A stretch of DNA of 56,702 bases from Bacteroidales bacterium M8 (GCA_001689495.1 LUJS01000003.1:3429-60130), one strand, 5' to 3'; positions 42,577-51,557 are shown, counted from the first letter of the stretch. Notes: generated by a model from the letters alone, not told the origin. Made by a program: numbers and translations.

Positions 42577-43533
42577 ATGGCACACGAATACTACTACACA
42601 CTGTCGCGCACGCACCGCACCGTCTGCCCCCAATGCGGGCACCGCACGTTCAAGCCATACGTAGACCCGTCGGGCGAAATACTGTCGGGCGAGGCCGGAA
42701 GATGCAACCGCGAGAACTCGTGCGGATACCACATGTCGCCCCGCGAGTGGCTGACCCGCAACGGACGCAGCATGCCGTCGCATCTCGAGAGGCCCGCGAG
42801 GCGCGAGGCCCCCAAGGGGATGTCGGTCATAGACCCCGCGGTGGTCGATGCCTCGATGTGGCACCATTTCATCAGCAAGACCCCGCTGGGGCTGTGGCTG
42901 AAATCGAAGTGGGGCCTCGACGCGGTGCGTAAGGTCTATGAGACATATCGCATAGGCTATGCCAAATATGGCTTCGGCTCGACCGTGTGGTGGTACATAG
43001 ACGCCGAGGGGCGCGCAAGGTCGGGCAAGGCGATGGTCTACGGACTGCACGGCAAGAGGATACGCAACTTCTGGCAACCTACCGTGTGCTGGGCCCATAC
43101 GCTGCTCAAGCTCAAGGAGTTCAATTATGTGGGATGCCACTTCGGCACGCATCTGCTGGGCAGTTGCCCCGACGCCGAGATTCTGGTGGTCGAGAGCGAG
43201 AAATCGGCCATCATACTGGCTCTCTACCTGATGCAAAACGGCCTGTGGGGCAAGTATCTGCCCATAGCCACAGGTGGATGCTCGGGCGTGCGCGTCGACC
43301 CTCAGCTGATGTCGGACAAGACATACCGCTGGGCACCGTTCGCCGGGAGGAAGATATGCCTGATACCCGACGCGGACAAGACGGCAGAGTGGAGCTCGGA
43401 GAACCTGCTGAAATCGCTGCGCGGCTTTGCATCGTCGGTGAGGGTCTATGACATAACCGAGCTGCACGGAGCCAAGGACTCGGAAGACTGTGCCGACCTG
43501 ATAATGGACGGGCATCTGTCGCCGTGGAATTGA
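42577..43533 (+). CDS. DUF6371-type zinc-ribbon / Toprim primase-like protein
   Basis: A 318-residue protein. The N-terminal zinc ribbon has Cys17, Cys20, Cys43 and Cys49 (CPQCGHRTFKPYV and CNRENSCGYH), as in CHC2-like primase fingers. ILVVESEKSAIILALYLMQN is the Toprim glutamate motif (VVES/E), ATGGCSG the middle motif, and ICLIPDADKTAEWS the DxD motif. The central region FISKTPLGLWLKSKWGLDAV matches DUF6371-containing proteins of Bacteroidetes islands. It lies 116 bases after the ATPase gene and is probably cotranscribed, giving a helicase-primase pair. No integrase, relaxase or capsid gene is near. Confidence 0.75.
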   Translation: MAHEYYYTLSRTHRTVCPQCGHRTFKPYVDPSGEILSGEAGRCNRENSCGYHMSPREWLTRNGRSMPSHLERPARREAPKGMSVIDPAVVDASMWHHFISKTPLGLWLKSKWGLDAVRKVYETYRIGYAKYGFGSTVWWYIDAEGRARSGKAMVYGLHGKRIRNFWQPTVCWAHTLLKLKEFNYVGCHFGTHLLGSCPDAEILVVESEKSAIILALYLMQNGLWGKYLPIATGGCSGVRVDPQLMSDKTYRWAPFAGRKICLIPDADKTAEWSSENLLKSLRGFASSVRVYDITELHGAKDSEDCADLIMDGHLSPWN

Positions 43534-43580
43534 CAAAAGTGTGTTAATTTGCATTTTAGGGCGAGAAAAATGTGCGGATA

Positions 43581-43612
43581 TTTGCGCAAGAGGCGGATTA
43601 TCCGTACATTTG
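43581..43612 (+). promoter_or_regulatory. Promoter of the secreted two-gene operon
   Basis: TTTG at 43581-43584 and TACATTTG at 43605-43612 with a 20-bp spacer, an exact fit to the consensus. The leader would be about 100 bases. Confidence 0.8.
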
Positions 43613-43716
43613 CGTTAGAATTATTACCTATCTCACATTATACAGCGGATTATTAATGTCAGACGCTGATCATTCCATAGAGAAAACACGAATTTAACCA
43701 ACACACTCAAGAAAAC

Positions 43717-44223
43717 ATGAAACATCTACGACCCTTGCTGGCCGGAACTGTCATGGCTTTAGGTGGCGCTCTGGCCTCGCAGGCCGCAGTGCATCTGTGC
43801 ATGACGTTTGCGGACGGCACGAATGCCTTCGTGAACATTCAGGACGGGATTGACCCCGAGAACCTGCCGTCGATGAACATCGGCGACCGCACCGTCACCG
43901 TGACCGTGCCCCAACTCGGAGCCGAGGCGATAACCTATACATACGAGGCCGCCAACATCGACCACTTCAACTTTGCCGACATGTCGGGCATCGCCGACAT
44001 CGAGGACAAGTCTGACGCCACCATCACCGCCATGGGCAACGGCATGGTCAGGGTGAGCGGCGCCAATGCGGGCGAGGTCATGGTGCATGACCTGTCGGGC
44101 CGCTCCGTGAGCGTGCCCCAGACCGCCGACGGCGATGCCGTGACACTCTCGCTGGGCGATCTCTCGACCGGCGTCTACATCATATCATACAGATCGGCAA
44201 CCCTCAAGATTACAAAGAAATGA
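43717..44223 (+). CDS. Small secreted protein with T9SS-type C-terminal domain
   Basis: A 168-residue exported protein: signal peptide LLAGTVMALGGALASQA, a short beta-rich body, and a C-terminal domain from about residue 100 (GNGMVRVSGANAGEVMVHDL, then GRSVSVPQ and LSTGVYIISYRSATLKITKK) with the Gly-Val-Tyr-Ile and final Lys-rich strand of type IX secretion sorting domains. The first 60 residues read CMTFADGTNAFVNIQDGI, a pattern common in small Bacteroidales accessory proteins. It overlaps the next ATG by 4 bases, so the two are co-produced. Function unknown; a surface adaptor is one possibility. Confidence 0.75.
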   Translation: MKHLRPLLAGTVMALGGALASQAAVHLCMTFADGTNAFVNIQDGIDPENLPSMNIGDRTVTVTVPQLGAEAITYTYEAANIDHFNFADMSGIADIEDKSDATITAMGNGMVRVSGANAGEVMVHDLSGRSVSVPQTADGDAVTLSLGDLSTGVYIISYRSATLKITKK

Positions 44224-46583
44224 AGACACGCAGATTTCTTGCAGGCGCCATGACAGTCATGGCGTCGGCCACAGTGATGGCAGACGTCGTTCCCGACCTG
44301 CTGATATTGGAGGGTGGAGACATCTATGACCACCGAATCCAGATAGACGACATGACGTCGTTCAAGCTCGACGCCAACAACGGCGAGCTGCTGATGACGG
44401 GCGACAAGAGCGAGAAGACCACCAAGGTATACATGTTCGAGAAGAACGGCTATCAGGCTCTCGGCAAGGCATATCTGACATGGCGCGACAGCCGCAAGCT
44501 CTCCACGCCGCGCTTTGCCGTGGGTGGCGCAAGCAAGCTCATCGGCAAGCATGGCAATGGCGTGCATGCCGAGTGGTATCCCGTCAAGGGTGCCTCGGGC
44601 TATGAGATACGCGCGAGGTATCACGTCTACGGTTCGCAGGAAGAGGGCGCGCTTGCAGCCGGGCCCGTGACAGTCGACGCCCAGACCCTGTCGCACGACA
44701 TCAACAATCTCGAGTACAGCTCCAACGTACTGATCGAGATCAGGGCCCTCTCTGCCGAGGGCGAGGAGTTCAACTCGGACTGGTGCTCGCGCAGCGACAT
44801 CTCGCTCATTCCGTGGAACAACTTGGTGTTCATGACCGAGGGTCGCTATGCCGTGCCTGAGGTGACAAGCGTGACCAACCACGACAAGACATCGTTCAGG
44901 GTCAACCTGCATCTGAGCTATGCCGAGTCTGGCGACAATGCCGACAAGGGATATTCGGAGAACTTCGAGATCGGCAACGACGGCAACTTCGTGGCCGACA
45001 GGCTCCAAGTGATACCCCTGCAGCAGACAGCCACCCCCGAGGCTCCGGCCCGCGCCGCATCCGAGGCCGACTGGAGGGACTATGCCATCACCGACGCCGA
45101 CCGTGCCGCCGGATATATCGACGTGACCGGCCTGCAAGAGGCCACGACATATCAGGTCACCCTGATAAACAGCAACATCCCGAGCGCCCCCGACGCACGA
45201 TACAATACCCTGATCGTGAAGACCAAGGGTGGCGACACGACCCCCATACTGATACCCCACAGCACCGAGCTGTCGGGCACCGTGCCCGGAGCCGCCGAGT
45301 ATGAGGCATGCCCCATCGACAAGATACTCAACGAGTATGCCACGGATCCGTTTGCGGCCGAGGACCAGACATACTGGCTCGAGGGCGGCAAGGCTTATTG
45401 CATCGGCGAGAACGTCACTCTGGTCAAGGGCATCACGCTCAAGACCAATCCCGCTGATGTCGCCGCAGGCAAGCGCGCCATCGTCTACATGGGCTGCATG
45501 AGCACCGAGCCGTCGATCGTGACAAGCAACTTCATCCTCGGCAGGGCGCCCGAGACCGGCGAGCCCGACATACCCCTGTCGATCGGCGACATCAAGTTCG
45601 AGAACATCGACTTTGACTGCCCGCTGGCCATGAACTATGGCAAGGCCCAGCAGGCCCAGCAGGCCACGACGGGCAACTATTTCGCCAACATGTACAGCAA
45701 CGGCATGGAGTTCACCATCAGCTCGCTCACCCTCGAGGGTTGCACCTTCCGCAACTTCATACGCGGTTTCGTGCGCGTTCAGGGCAGCAAGAGCAAGGTC
45801 ATCGAGAAGCTCACCGTCAACAACTGTCTCTTCAGCGACTGCGGATACTATGACAAGAACGGCAAGGGCTATGCATGGTTTGCCGGCGATGGCGCCAACG
45901 TGAACTCGAACATCTTCGCCGACGTCACCTTCTCGAACAACACCATCTATGACAGCCCGATGTCGAGTCTCTTTACAGACAACAACAAGACGATAGAGTA
46001 TGCCGCAGGCGTGAAGTGGAACATCAAGGTGTTCAACAACACCTTCTTCAACTTCTCGACCAGAAGCAACAGCAGATTCTTCTTCGACATGCGATATGTC
46101 CCCTCGGGCTCGCACATAAGCTTCGAGCGCAACCTGCTGGTTCAGGCCGCCGACGACAACGACGCACGTCCCCTCAACCTGAGCGGTGCCGACATCCGCA
46201 CCATCAAGGGCGCGGGCGAGTTCTCGTTCACCATCAAGGACAACTACTCGGCGGCATCGCGTGCCGCCAATCAGGGTGACGACAAGGTGTTCACGGCAGG
46301 TGCGTTCAGCGCCACCAAGAACTCGTTCGGCACGTTGGCATCGTCGGCACTCGACTGCACCGCCGCCGACCTCGTGGTGAAGCAGCTCACCGCCGACGAC
46401 GGCAGCGTCATCACCCCCGCCCAGCTCTTCAACAACCCCAATCCCGTCAATGCGGCCTATGACGCTGCAAACTACAATGCCCTCGACCACGCGGCTCCGG
46501 CCGACATCAACGAGGCACTGAAGTTCAAGACCCTCCCCGCCACGATTTCCGACAAGAATGTCGGCGATCCCCGCTGGAGATAA
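44220..46583 (+). CDS. Exported DUF4957/DUF5123-like beta-helix protein with Fn3-like domains
   Basis: A 787-residue exported protein (signal peptide FLAGAMTVMASATVMA). Residues ~90-350 contain two fibronectin III-like modules (EWYPVKGASGYEIRARYHVY and GYIDVTGLQEATTYQVTLIN). From ~395 a right-handed beta-helix follows: TYWLEGGKAYCIGENVTLVK, IGDIKFENIDFDCPLA, SSLTLEGCTFRNFIRGFVRV, LTVNNCLFSDCGYYDKNGKG and FNNTFFNFSTRSNSRFF. These match the DUF4957-DUF5123 arrangement of proteins found in pectin and xylan utilisation loci of Bacteroidales, which bind or act on glycans. It lacks a visible T9SS domain or lipobox. ATGA overlap with the preceding gene supports a joint function. Confidence 0.75.
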   Translation: MKTRRFLAGAMTVMASATVMADVVPDLLILEGGDIYDHRIQIDDMTSFKLDANNGELLMTGDKSEKTTKVYMFEKNGYQALGKAYLTWRDSRKLSTPRFAVGGASKLIGKHGNGVHAEWYPVKGASGYEIRARYHVYGSQEEGALAAGPVTVDAQTLSHDINNLEYSSNVLIEIRALSAEGEEFNSDWCSRSDISLIPWNNLVFMTEGRYAVPEVTSVTNHDKTSFRVNLHLSYAESGDNADKGYSENFEIGNDGNFVADRLQVIPLQQTATPEAPARAASEADWRDYAITDADRAAGYIDVTGLQEATTYQVTLINSNIPSAPDARYNTLIVKTKGGDTTPILIPHSTELSGTVPGAAEYEACPIDKILNEYATDPFAAEDQTYWLEGGKAYCIGENVTLVKGITLKTNPADVAAGKRAIVYMGCMSTEPSIVTSNFILGRAPETGEPDIPLSIGDIKFENIDFDCPLAMNYGKAQQAQQATTGNYFANMYSNGMEFTISSLTLEGCTFRNFIRGFVRVQGSKSKVIEKLTVNNCLFSDCGYYDKNGKGYAWFAGDGANVNSNIFADVTFSNNTIYDSPMSSLFTDNNKTIEYAAGVKWNIKVFNNTFFNFSTRSNSRFFFDMRYVPSGSHISFERNLLVQAADDNDARPLNLSGADIRTIKGAGEFSFTIKDNYSAASRAANQGDDKVFTAGAFSATKNSFGTLASSALDCTAADLVVKQLTADDGSVITPAQLFNNPNPVNAAYDAANYNALDHAAPADINEALKFKTLPATISDKNVGDPRWR

Positions 46584-46611
46584 CACGCATTGACTCAGAG
46601 TCATCACGTCA

Positions 46612-46648
46612 GACGCTCCGCACCCTGCGTGCGGGGCGTCGTTTTTTT
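46612..46648 (+). terminator. Terminator of the secreted two-gene operon
   Basis: GACGCTCCGCAC (46612-46623) pairs with GTGCGGGGCGTC (46629-46640), one T-G wobble, 5-base loop, followed by GTTTTTTT. Confidence 0.9.
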
Positions 46649-46739
46649 CGTAAACATTCGCGGGGGTAGAAGTGTTATAGAAAGTGAACGAATATAAAAA
46701 CAATTCACACCAATAACTTCATTCAACACAAAGACTATT

Positions 46740-47252
46740 ATGAAACGACTGTTATTTATCCTCTGCGCGGTGATGGGCATTGCCCTCGGCGCCAACGCAC
46801 AGCGTGCCGAACTCCAGTTGGGCTATGGCGGCTATACACAGATGGACGCCACAAACATGCACGACGGCGGCAAGGTCGACAACGCATGGGGCGCACTCAC
46901 AGCCGGTGTCAATTTCAAGGTGGCCCCCTCGTTCAAGCTGGGCGTGACATACACCTTCTCGTCGACCGAATACAAGCACTCTGACGCCAACGCATACTAT
47001 CACGTGTTCATGCTCAACGGCTATTATGACTATTGGCGCAACTCGATAGTCAAGCTCTATGCCCACGGCGCTCTCGGCGTGTGCCTGACCCACATGGCCG
47101 ACGACAACTGGAGCAAGAACAAGGGATATTTCGCATTTCAGGCATCGCCCCTCGGCGCCGAGGTAGGCCTGTCGAGGGCTGCGTCGATATTTGGCGAGGT
47201 CGGCTTTGGCGCACAGGGCCTGCTGCAGGTCGGTTTCAGACTGCATCTCTAA
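46740..47252 (+). CDS. Small outer-membrane beta-barrel protein
   Basis: A 170-residue protein with signal peptide (LLFILCAVMGIALGANA, then Q) and alternating amphipathic strands such as AELQLGYGGYTQMDA, KLGVTYTFSSTEY, KLYAHGALGVCLTHM and the C-terminal GAQGLLQVGFRLHL, whose last aromatic-x-Leu pattern suits an outer-membrane barrel of about 8 strands. Function is not evident. It is followed 22 bases later by a small ORF. Confidence 0.75.
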   Translation: MKRLLFILCAVMGIALGANAQRAELQLGYGGYTQMDATNMHDGGKVDNAWGALTAGVNFKVAPSFKLGVTYTFSSTEYKHSDANAYYHVFMLNGYYDYWRNSIVKLYAHGALGVCLTHMADDNWSKNKGYFAFQASPLGAEVGLSRAASIFGEVGFGAQGLLQVGFRLHL

Positions 47253-47274
47253 GAGAATCAAACTCTCGGCACAA

Positions 47275-47511
47275 ATGAACGACAGAATATCATACGAAGA
47301 GCGCAAGGAGCTGCCCGACAGCGTCTATGGCCTGCCCGAGCGACGCGAGTATCCCATGCCCGACGCGGCACATGTCCGTGCGGCCGAGGCATACTTCCGA
47401 TACTGCCCCGAAGAGCTCAAGCCCCGGCTGGCACGCGCCATCCTCGCCCGCGCCAAGGAATATGGCGTGGACGTCGAGAGCCCCACGGTGCTGGGCTATG
47501 CCGGAAAATGA
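47275..47511 (+). CDS. Small DUF6582-like protein (78 aa)
   Basis: KELPDSVYGLPERREYPMPD followed by AAHVRAAEAYFRYCPEELKP and ILARAKEYGVDV matches the 'YGLPExxKYPxxDxxHVxxA...' pattern of short proteins annotated as DUF6582 or phage-related. An earlier in-frame start at 47191 would lie inside the barrel gene, so ATG 47275 is used. No membrane segment. Confidence 0.65.
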   Translation: MNDRISYEERKELPDSVYGLPERREYPMPDAAHVRAAEAYFRYCPEELKPRLARAILARAKEYGVDVESPTVLGYAGK

Positions 47512-47544
47512 AATGAATCCCTGACAAACAGATTATAAGCGTGT

Positions 47545-47581
47545 GTTGCGGAGGTGCCTGACGGCATCCCCGCAACTTTTT
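47545..47581 (+). terminator. Hairpin terminator between convergent operons
   Basis: GTTGCGG...CCGCAAC with additional inner pairs (GTGCC/GGCAT) around a TGAC loop spans 47545-47576, followed by TTTTT. It serves the plus-strand gene and may also stop the minus-strand operon ending at 47589. Confidence 0.8.
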
Positions 47582-47588
47582 GTCTGCA

Positions 47589-49376
47589 TCACCGGCCAAA
47601 CCAATCCCCCTTGATGACGAGCCTCGACACGTCGTAGGCCTGACGCTGGCGCTCGGCGTGGGCGCAGGCCGTGGTGTCGCCGAAGAATCCGTGCTCGGGT
47701 AGATATGCCGACGTGAGGGTCGGGTCGAGCATCGAGACGCCGACACCGTTCCACTCCGCGTCCCGACCGACACCCGCGAGGTCGAGTATTGTCGGATAGA
47801 CGTCTATCTGCCCCACCACGCGGTCTACTCGGCACCCCTTGCCGCTGTTGACGGTCACGAAGGCCATCGGCACGTCTTGGAGTCCCAGCGAGGTGTCACC
47901 CTCGGTGAGGTCTTGCGAGTGGTCGCTGACGATGAAGAGCAGGGTGTCGTCCCACAACCCCTTGCGCCGCAGCGAGTCGATGAACGACGACAGGCATCGG
48001 TCGAAATAGCTGACGGTCTTGTAATAGTTCCTCTTGACCTGCGGCAGCGTGGCGTCGGCATCCATCCGGTCGGTATGTCGGGGGAGTGTCTCTGTCCGGA
48101 ACGGCACGTGCATCGAGACAGTGAGGAGCTCGAGGAAAAACGGTCGTCCGAGCGTGTCGATGACAGAGTCGGCCATCGCGAACATGGCCTCGTCGCCTTC
48201 GTCAAGCCCAGAGATGCCGGCATAGTCGAGCGAGGTATGGACGCGGTCGAACCCGTAGCCGACAAAGGTGTTGTACTCGTTCCACGACTTGCCGTCGTCG
48301 GCAAATATGACGCAGCTCTCCTTTCGGTCGAGGGCGTCGACCAACGTGTGGAATCTGTTGGAGCCGCCATAGAGGATGGCCGTCGACGACCGCGACAGGG
48401 GCAACAGTCCGGTGTTGGTCATCAGCTGGCCGTCGCCCGAACCGCCCTGACGCACCTGCGTCACCACCTCGAGGGCCGCGACAGAGAGCGTGTCGTCGGT
48501 CAGCGACATCAGCGTCGGGGCCACGGGCATGCCGCCGACCTCGGCGTGGATGACGCCGGCGTTGAGCGACTCGACCATTATCAGTATCACGTTCTTGCGC
48601 TTGTTGGCCTCGTATGCACCATTGTCAGTGTGTGGTGTCGACGACATGAACCGCGAGATGCGTGCACGTTCTTCGTCGGTCAGTTCGATGTGCCTGTCGT
48701 GCAGCTCGACGGCATTGTGCACGGACATGCCGGCATATAGCACTATGCCGTTGACACTGAAGTAATAGTGATTCAATGCATATTGGGTCAGCCTGTCGGC
48801 AGTGATTCCGGCGATGCCCCTGCCGTCATAGAGCCCCACAGACTTGAGATACTTGATGTTGGCGCTGCTCCTCGACAGTTGTCCGAGGCCGAACAGCAGC
48901 AGGGTGGCCACGGTGGCGACGACCCTCGGGAGTGTCCCGTACGGGGATGCCTTGATGCGCCCGGCCGACTTGAGATAGCATCCCAGCGTCACGGCCACGG
49001 GGAGCAGATAGACCATGTCAGACAGACGGCACACTCCCGCCACGCTGTTGACGAGGAGCCCGTTTATATTGCCCGCGAACATCAGCGACTCGACCCCGAG
49101 GATGTCGCCCCAGAATCTGTGATACCATACGGACATGACGCACCACAACGACAATAATGCGACCGGAACGAGTGCCGACCACCTGTATCGAGGGGGAATG
49201 AACCAGTATGGCAGCATCACCACGGCGGCATCGCCCGCGAGGTTGAACATCAGCCTGAGCGGGTTGGTCGAGCCTGCCACGTCTATGTCATGGCTGAAAT
49301 AAACCAACCCCAAGGTCATCGCCGCCACGCACGACAGCGCAAAGAGCGTGGCCGGTATGGGAAACGATCTTGTCAT
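47589..49376 (-). CDS. LTA synthase-family sulfatase-fold membrane protein, second copy
   Basis: A 595-residue protein with about five N-terminal membrane segments (ATLFALSCVAAMTLGLVYF, AAVVMLPYWFIPP, ALVPVALLSLWCVMSVW, MVYLLPVAVTLGCYL, VVATVATLLLFGLGQL) and a periplasmic sulfatase-fold domain: NVILIMVESLNAGVI (metal), GQLMTNTGLLPLSRSS (Thr nucleophile region), MHVPF and LFIVSDHSQDL (metal). The start at 49376 overlaps the radA stop (ATGA) and leaves the membrane part at the N-terminus; an in-frame extension to 49625 would add 83 Arg-rich residues read from within radA and is rejected. It probably adds a phospho-alcohol group to an envelope glycan. It shares family but little close sequence with the protein at 4043. 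Confidence 0.8.
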   Translation of the reverse strand: MTRSFPIPATLFALSCVAAMTLGLVYFSHDIDVAGSTNPLRLMFNLAGDAAVVMLPYWFIPPRYRWSALVPVALLSLWCVMSVWYHRFWGDILGVESLMFAGNINGLLVNSVAGVCRLSDMVYLLPVAVTLGCYLKSAGRIKASPYGTLPRVVATVATLLLFGLGQLSRSSANIKYLKSVGLYDGRGIAGITADRLTQYALNHYYFSVNGIVLYAGMSVHNAVELHDRHIELTDEERARISRFMSSTPHTDNGAYEANKRKNVILIMVESLNAGVIHAEVGGMPVAPTLMSLTDDTLSVAALEVVTQVRQGGSGDGQLMTNTGLLPLSRSSTAILYGGSNRFHTLVDALDRKESCVIFADDGKSWNEYNTFVGYGFDRVHTSLDYAGISGLDEGDEAMFAMADSVIDTLGRPFFLELLTVSMHVPFRTETLPRHTDRMDADATLPQVKRNYYKTVSYFDRCLSSFIDSLRRKGLWDDTLLFIVSDHSQDLTEGDTSLGLQDVPMAFVTVNSGKGCRVDRVVGQIDVYPTILDLAGVGRDAEWNGVGVSMLDPTLTSAYLPEHGFFGDTTACAHAERQRQAYDVSRLVIKGDWFGR

Positions 49377-50749
49377 GCGAACAGGGCCCTGAAGGCTTCC
49401 TCGACTTTTGAGACTTGGACGAGGCGGATGGAGAATGTCGAGGTGTCTACCCCCTTGAGGTTGGAGACGGGTATGAGCATCGTCTCCATGCCCAGCTTCT
49501 CGGCCTCGCGGATGCGCTGTTCGAGGCGGCTGACGGGACGTATCTCGCCCGACAGGCCGACCTCGCCCGCCATGCATGTCAGCGGGGGTATGACCATGTC
49601 GACGTTGCTCGAGAGGATGGCGCATATCACGGCCAGATCGAGGGCGGGGTCGTTGACCTTGAGCCCCCCGGCGATGTTGAGGAAGACATCCTTGGCGGCG
49701 AGCTTGAAGCCCACGCGCTTCTCGAGCACGGCCAGCAGCATGTTCATGCGCTTTGAGTCGAAGCCGTTGACAGTGCGCTGGGGCGTGCCGTATGCGGCGG
49801 TCGAGACGAGGGCCTGAGTCTCGATGAGGAAGGGACGTGCCCCCTCGACGGTGACGCCGACGGCTATGCCCGAGAGCTGCTCGCGCTCGGCGATGTTGCC
49901 CGTCAGCAGCTCGGAGGGGTTAGAGACCTCGCGCAGTCCGCGCTGGCACATCTCGTAGATGCCGAGCTCGGAGGTCGAGCCGAATCTGTTCTTGATGGCG
50001 CGGAGCAGGCGGTACATGTGTCGGGTGTCTCCCTCGAACTGCAGCACGGCGTCGACTATGTGCTCGAGCACCTTTGGACCCGCGATGCTGCCCTCCTTGG
50101 TGATGTGGCCGATGAGGATGACCGGCGTGCCCGACTCCTTGGCATAGCGCAGCAGCTCCGAGGCACACTCGCGCACCTGCGAGACGCTGCCGGGGGCAGA
50201 GTCGAGGTCGTCTGACGAGACGGTCTGTATCGAGTCGACTATCACCAGCCCGGGATTCATGGCGTCGATGTGGTCGCGGATGTTCTGCAGCGAGGTCTCG
50301 CAGGCTATGAACACATTGTCGCTGGGACGCCCTATGCGGTCGGCGCGCATCTTGATCTGCTGGGCGCTCTCCTCGCCTGAGATATAGAGTATGGTGCGCG
50401 ACTTGATGGAGAGGATGTTCTGCAGCACGAGGGTCGACTTGCCTATGCCGGGCTCGCCGCCTATCAGTATGATGCTGCCCGCGACGAGTCCGCCCCCGAG
50501 CACGCGGTTGAGCTCGGCCGACGGCATGCGTATGCGCTCCTCGTGCGAGGCTTCGATCTCGCTGACGGCCACGGGGCGCGACGAGGCGTTGAGGGCACGG
50601 CCCGACGACGACTGTCGTCCCTTCTTCTTGGGCGCGACACGCTCCTCGACCATCGTGTTCCACTCGCCGCACGCCGGGCAGCGTCCAGCCCACTTGGGTG
50701 ATTCGGCTCCGCAGCTGCTGCAGAACCACGCTGTCTTGCCCTCCTTCAT
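49373..50749 (-). CDS. radA: DNA repair protein RadA
   Basis: A 458-residue RecA-like branch-migration ATPase. Zinc finger Cys10, Cys13, Cys24, Cys27 (CSSCGAESPKWAGRCPAC); Walker A GGEPGIGKSTL; the RadA motif KNRFGSTSELGIYEM; and a C-terminal Lon-like domain (LDLAVICAILSS). It is joined to the rRNA/tRNA methyltransferase gene by a 4-base overlap upstream and to the LtaS-like gene downstream. Confidence 0.95.
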   Translation of the reverse strand: MKEGKTAWFCSSCGAESPKWAGRCPACGEWNTMVEERVAPKKKGRQSSSGRALNASSRPVAVSEIEASHEERIRMPSAELNRVLGGGLVAGSIILIGGEPGIGKSTLVLQNILSIKSRTILYISGEESAQQIKMRADRIGRPSDNVFIACETSLQNIRDHIDAMNPGLVIVDSIQTVSSDDLDSAPGSVSQVRECASELLRYAKESGTPVILIGHITKEGSIAGPKVLEHIVDAVLQFEGDTRHMYRLLRAIKNRFGSTSELGIYEMCQRGLREVSNPSELLTGNIAEREQLSGIAVGVTVEGARPFLIETQALVSTAAYGTPQRTVNGFDSKRMNMLLAVLEKRVGFKLAAKDVFLNIAGGLKVNDPALDLAVICAILSSNVDMVIPPLTCMAGEVGLSGEIRPVSRLEQRIREAEKLGMETMLIPVSNLKGVDTSTFSIRLVQVSKVEEAFRALFA

Positions 50750-51513
50750 ACGCCGCGGAATTTAGCGAGTGTGATGGCCGTGGCCACGGCGGCGTTGAGC
50801 GACTCGCCCGTGACGCGACCCTCGGGCCACGAGGGTATGAGGAAACGGTGCGTCACAGTGGCCTCGACCCGGGGCGAGATGCCGTTGCCCTCGTTGCCGA
50901 TGACGATGATGCCCTCGGCGGGGAGGTTGGCGCGCGAGATGGGCTCGCCGTCGAGAAACGTGCCGAAGACGCCGCTGGCACCCGCCTCCCTGAGGGCAAG
51001 TATGGTGGCGGGCAGGTCGCAATAGTGCAGCCTGACGCGCGAGATAGACCCCATGGTGGCCTGTATGACCTTGGGGCTGTAGCACGAGGCGGTCTCCTCT
51101 GAGCAGATGATGTCGGTGACGCCAAACCAGTCGGCCACGCGGATGATGGTGCCGAGGTTGCCGGGGTCCTGTATGGTGTCGAGGGCAAGCATCAGCCTGC
51201 CCGCGGGCGACGGCACGGGGGTGTCGGCGGGAATGCGGTAGAGGGCTATGACGTCGGGGGCGGTGACTAGCGACGACATGCGTCCCAGCTCGCCGCGGCG
51301 GGCCTCGACGGCCACGTCGGCCATGTCGGGACGGGCCTCGATCCACTCGCGGGTGGCATAGAGGGCCTCGAGCTCGAAATAGCCGTATGTATCGAGCACG
51401 CATTTGGTGCCCTCGGCCTTGAACAGGCCTGTCTTGCGCCGTCCCTTGCGGGTGTCGAGCGACGACACCATGGCCATGACGGCGTTGGTGAGTGTGCGGT
51501 TGTCTTGCATCAT
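50746..51513 (-). CDS. TrmH/SpoU-family RNA methyltransferase
   Basis: A 255-residue 2'-O-ribose methyltransferase. LFKAEGTKCVLD is the N-terminal substrate-binding motif; LDTIQDPGNLGTIIRVADWF (motif 1), VIQATMGSISRV, IIVIGNEGNGIS (motif 2) and RVTGESLNAAVATAITLA (motif 3) form the SPOUT knot. Target (tRNA or rRNA) unknown. The first ATG codons are tandem at 51513 and 51510. It heads the operon and its ATG lies 5 bases from the -7 box. Confidence 0.85.
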   Translation of the reverse strand: MMQDNRTLTNAVMAMVSSLDTRKGRRKTGLFKAEGTKCVLDTYGYFELEALYATREWIEARPDMADVAVEARRGELGRMSSLVTAPDVIALYRIPADTPVPSPAGRLMLALDTIQDPGNLGTIIRVADWFGVTDIICSEETASCYSPKVIQATMGSISRVRLHYCDLPATILALREAGASGVFGTFLDGEPISRANLPAEGIIVIGNEGNGISPRVEATVTHRFLIPSWPEGRVTGESLNAAVATAITLAKFRGV

Positions 51514-51518
51514 ATTGA

Positions 51519-51526
51519 CAAAGTTA
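51519..51526 (-). promoter_or_regulatory. -7 box of the TrmH-RadA operon
   Basis: Minus strand TAACTTTG ends 5 bases upstream of the ATG at 51513, predicting a leaderless or nearly leaderless mRNA. No TTTG at -33. Confidence 0.55.
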
Positions 51527-51549
51527 CGAAAAATGATGGATTTTTTCGC

Positions 51550-51557
51550 TAACTTTG
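51550..51557 (+). promoter_or_regulatory. -7 box of the kinase-RapZ gene
   Basis: TTTTTTCGCTAACTTTGCGG contains TAACTTTG; the motif TTTTTTCGCTAAnTTTGCG also appears at the promoter of the glycan operon (1385-1399). A leader of about 27 bases precedes the ATG at 51589. No TTTG at -33. Confidence 0.6.

Noticed and set aside
44175..46703. 842-codon open frame on the minus strand opposite the beta-helix protein gene
   Set aside because: The plus-strand gene has a signal peptide and clear domains; the antisense frame gives a Val/Gly/His-rich protein with no motif, a by-product of GC-biased codons.
49377..49625. N-terminal extension of the second LtaS-like protein
   Set aside because: It would lie within radA and place an Arg-rich stretch before the membrane segments.
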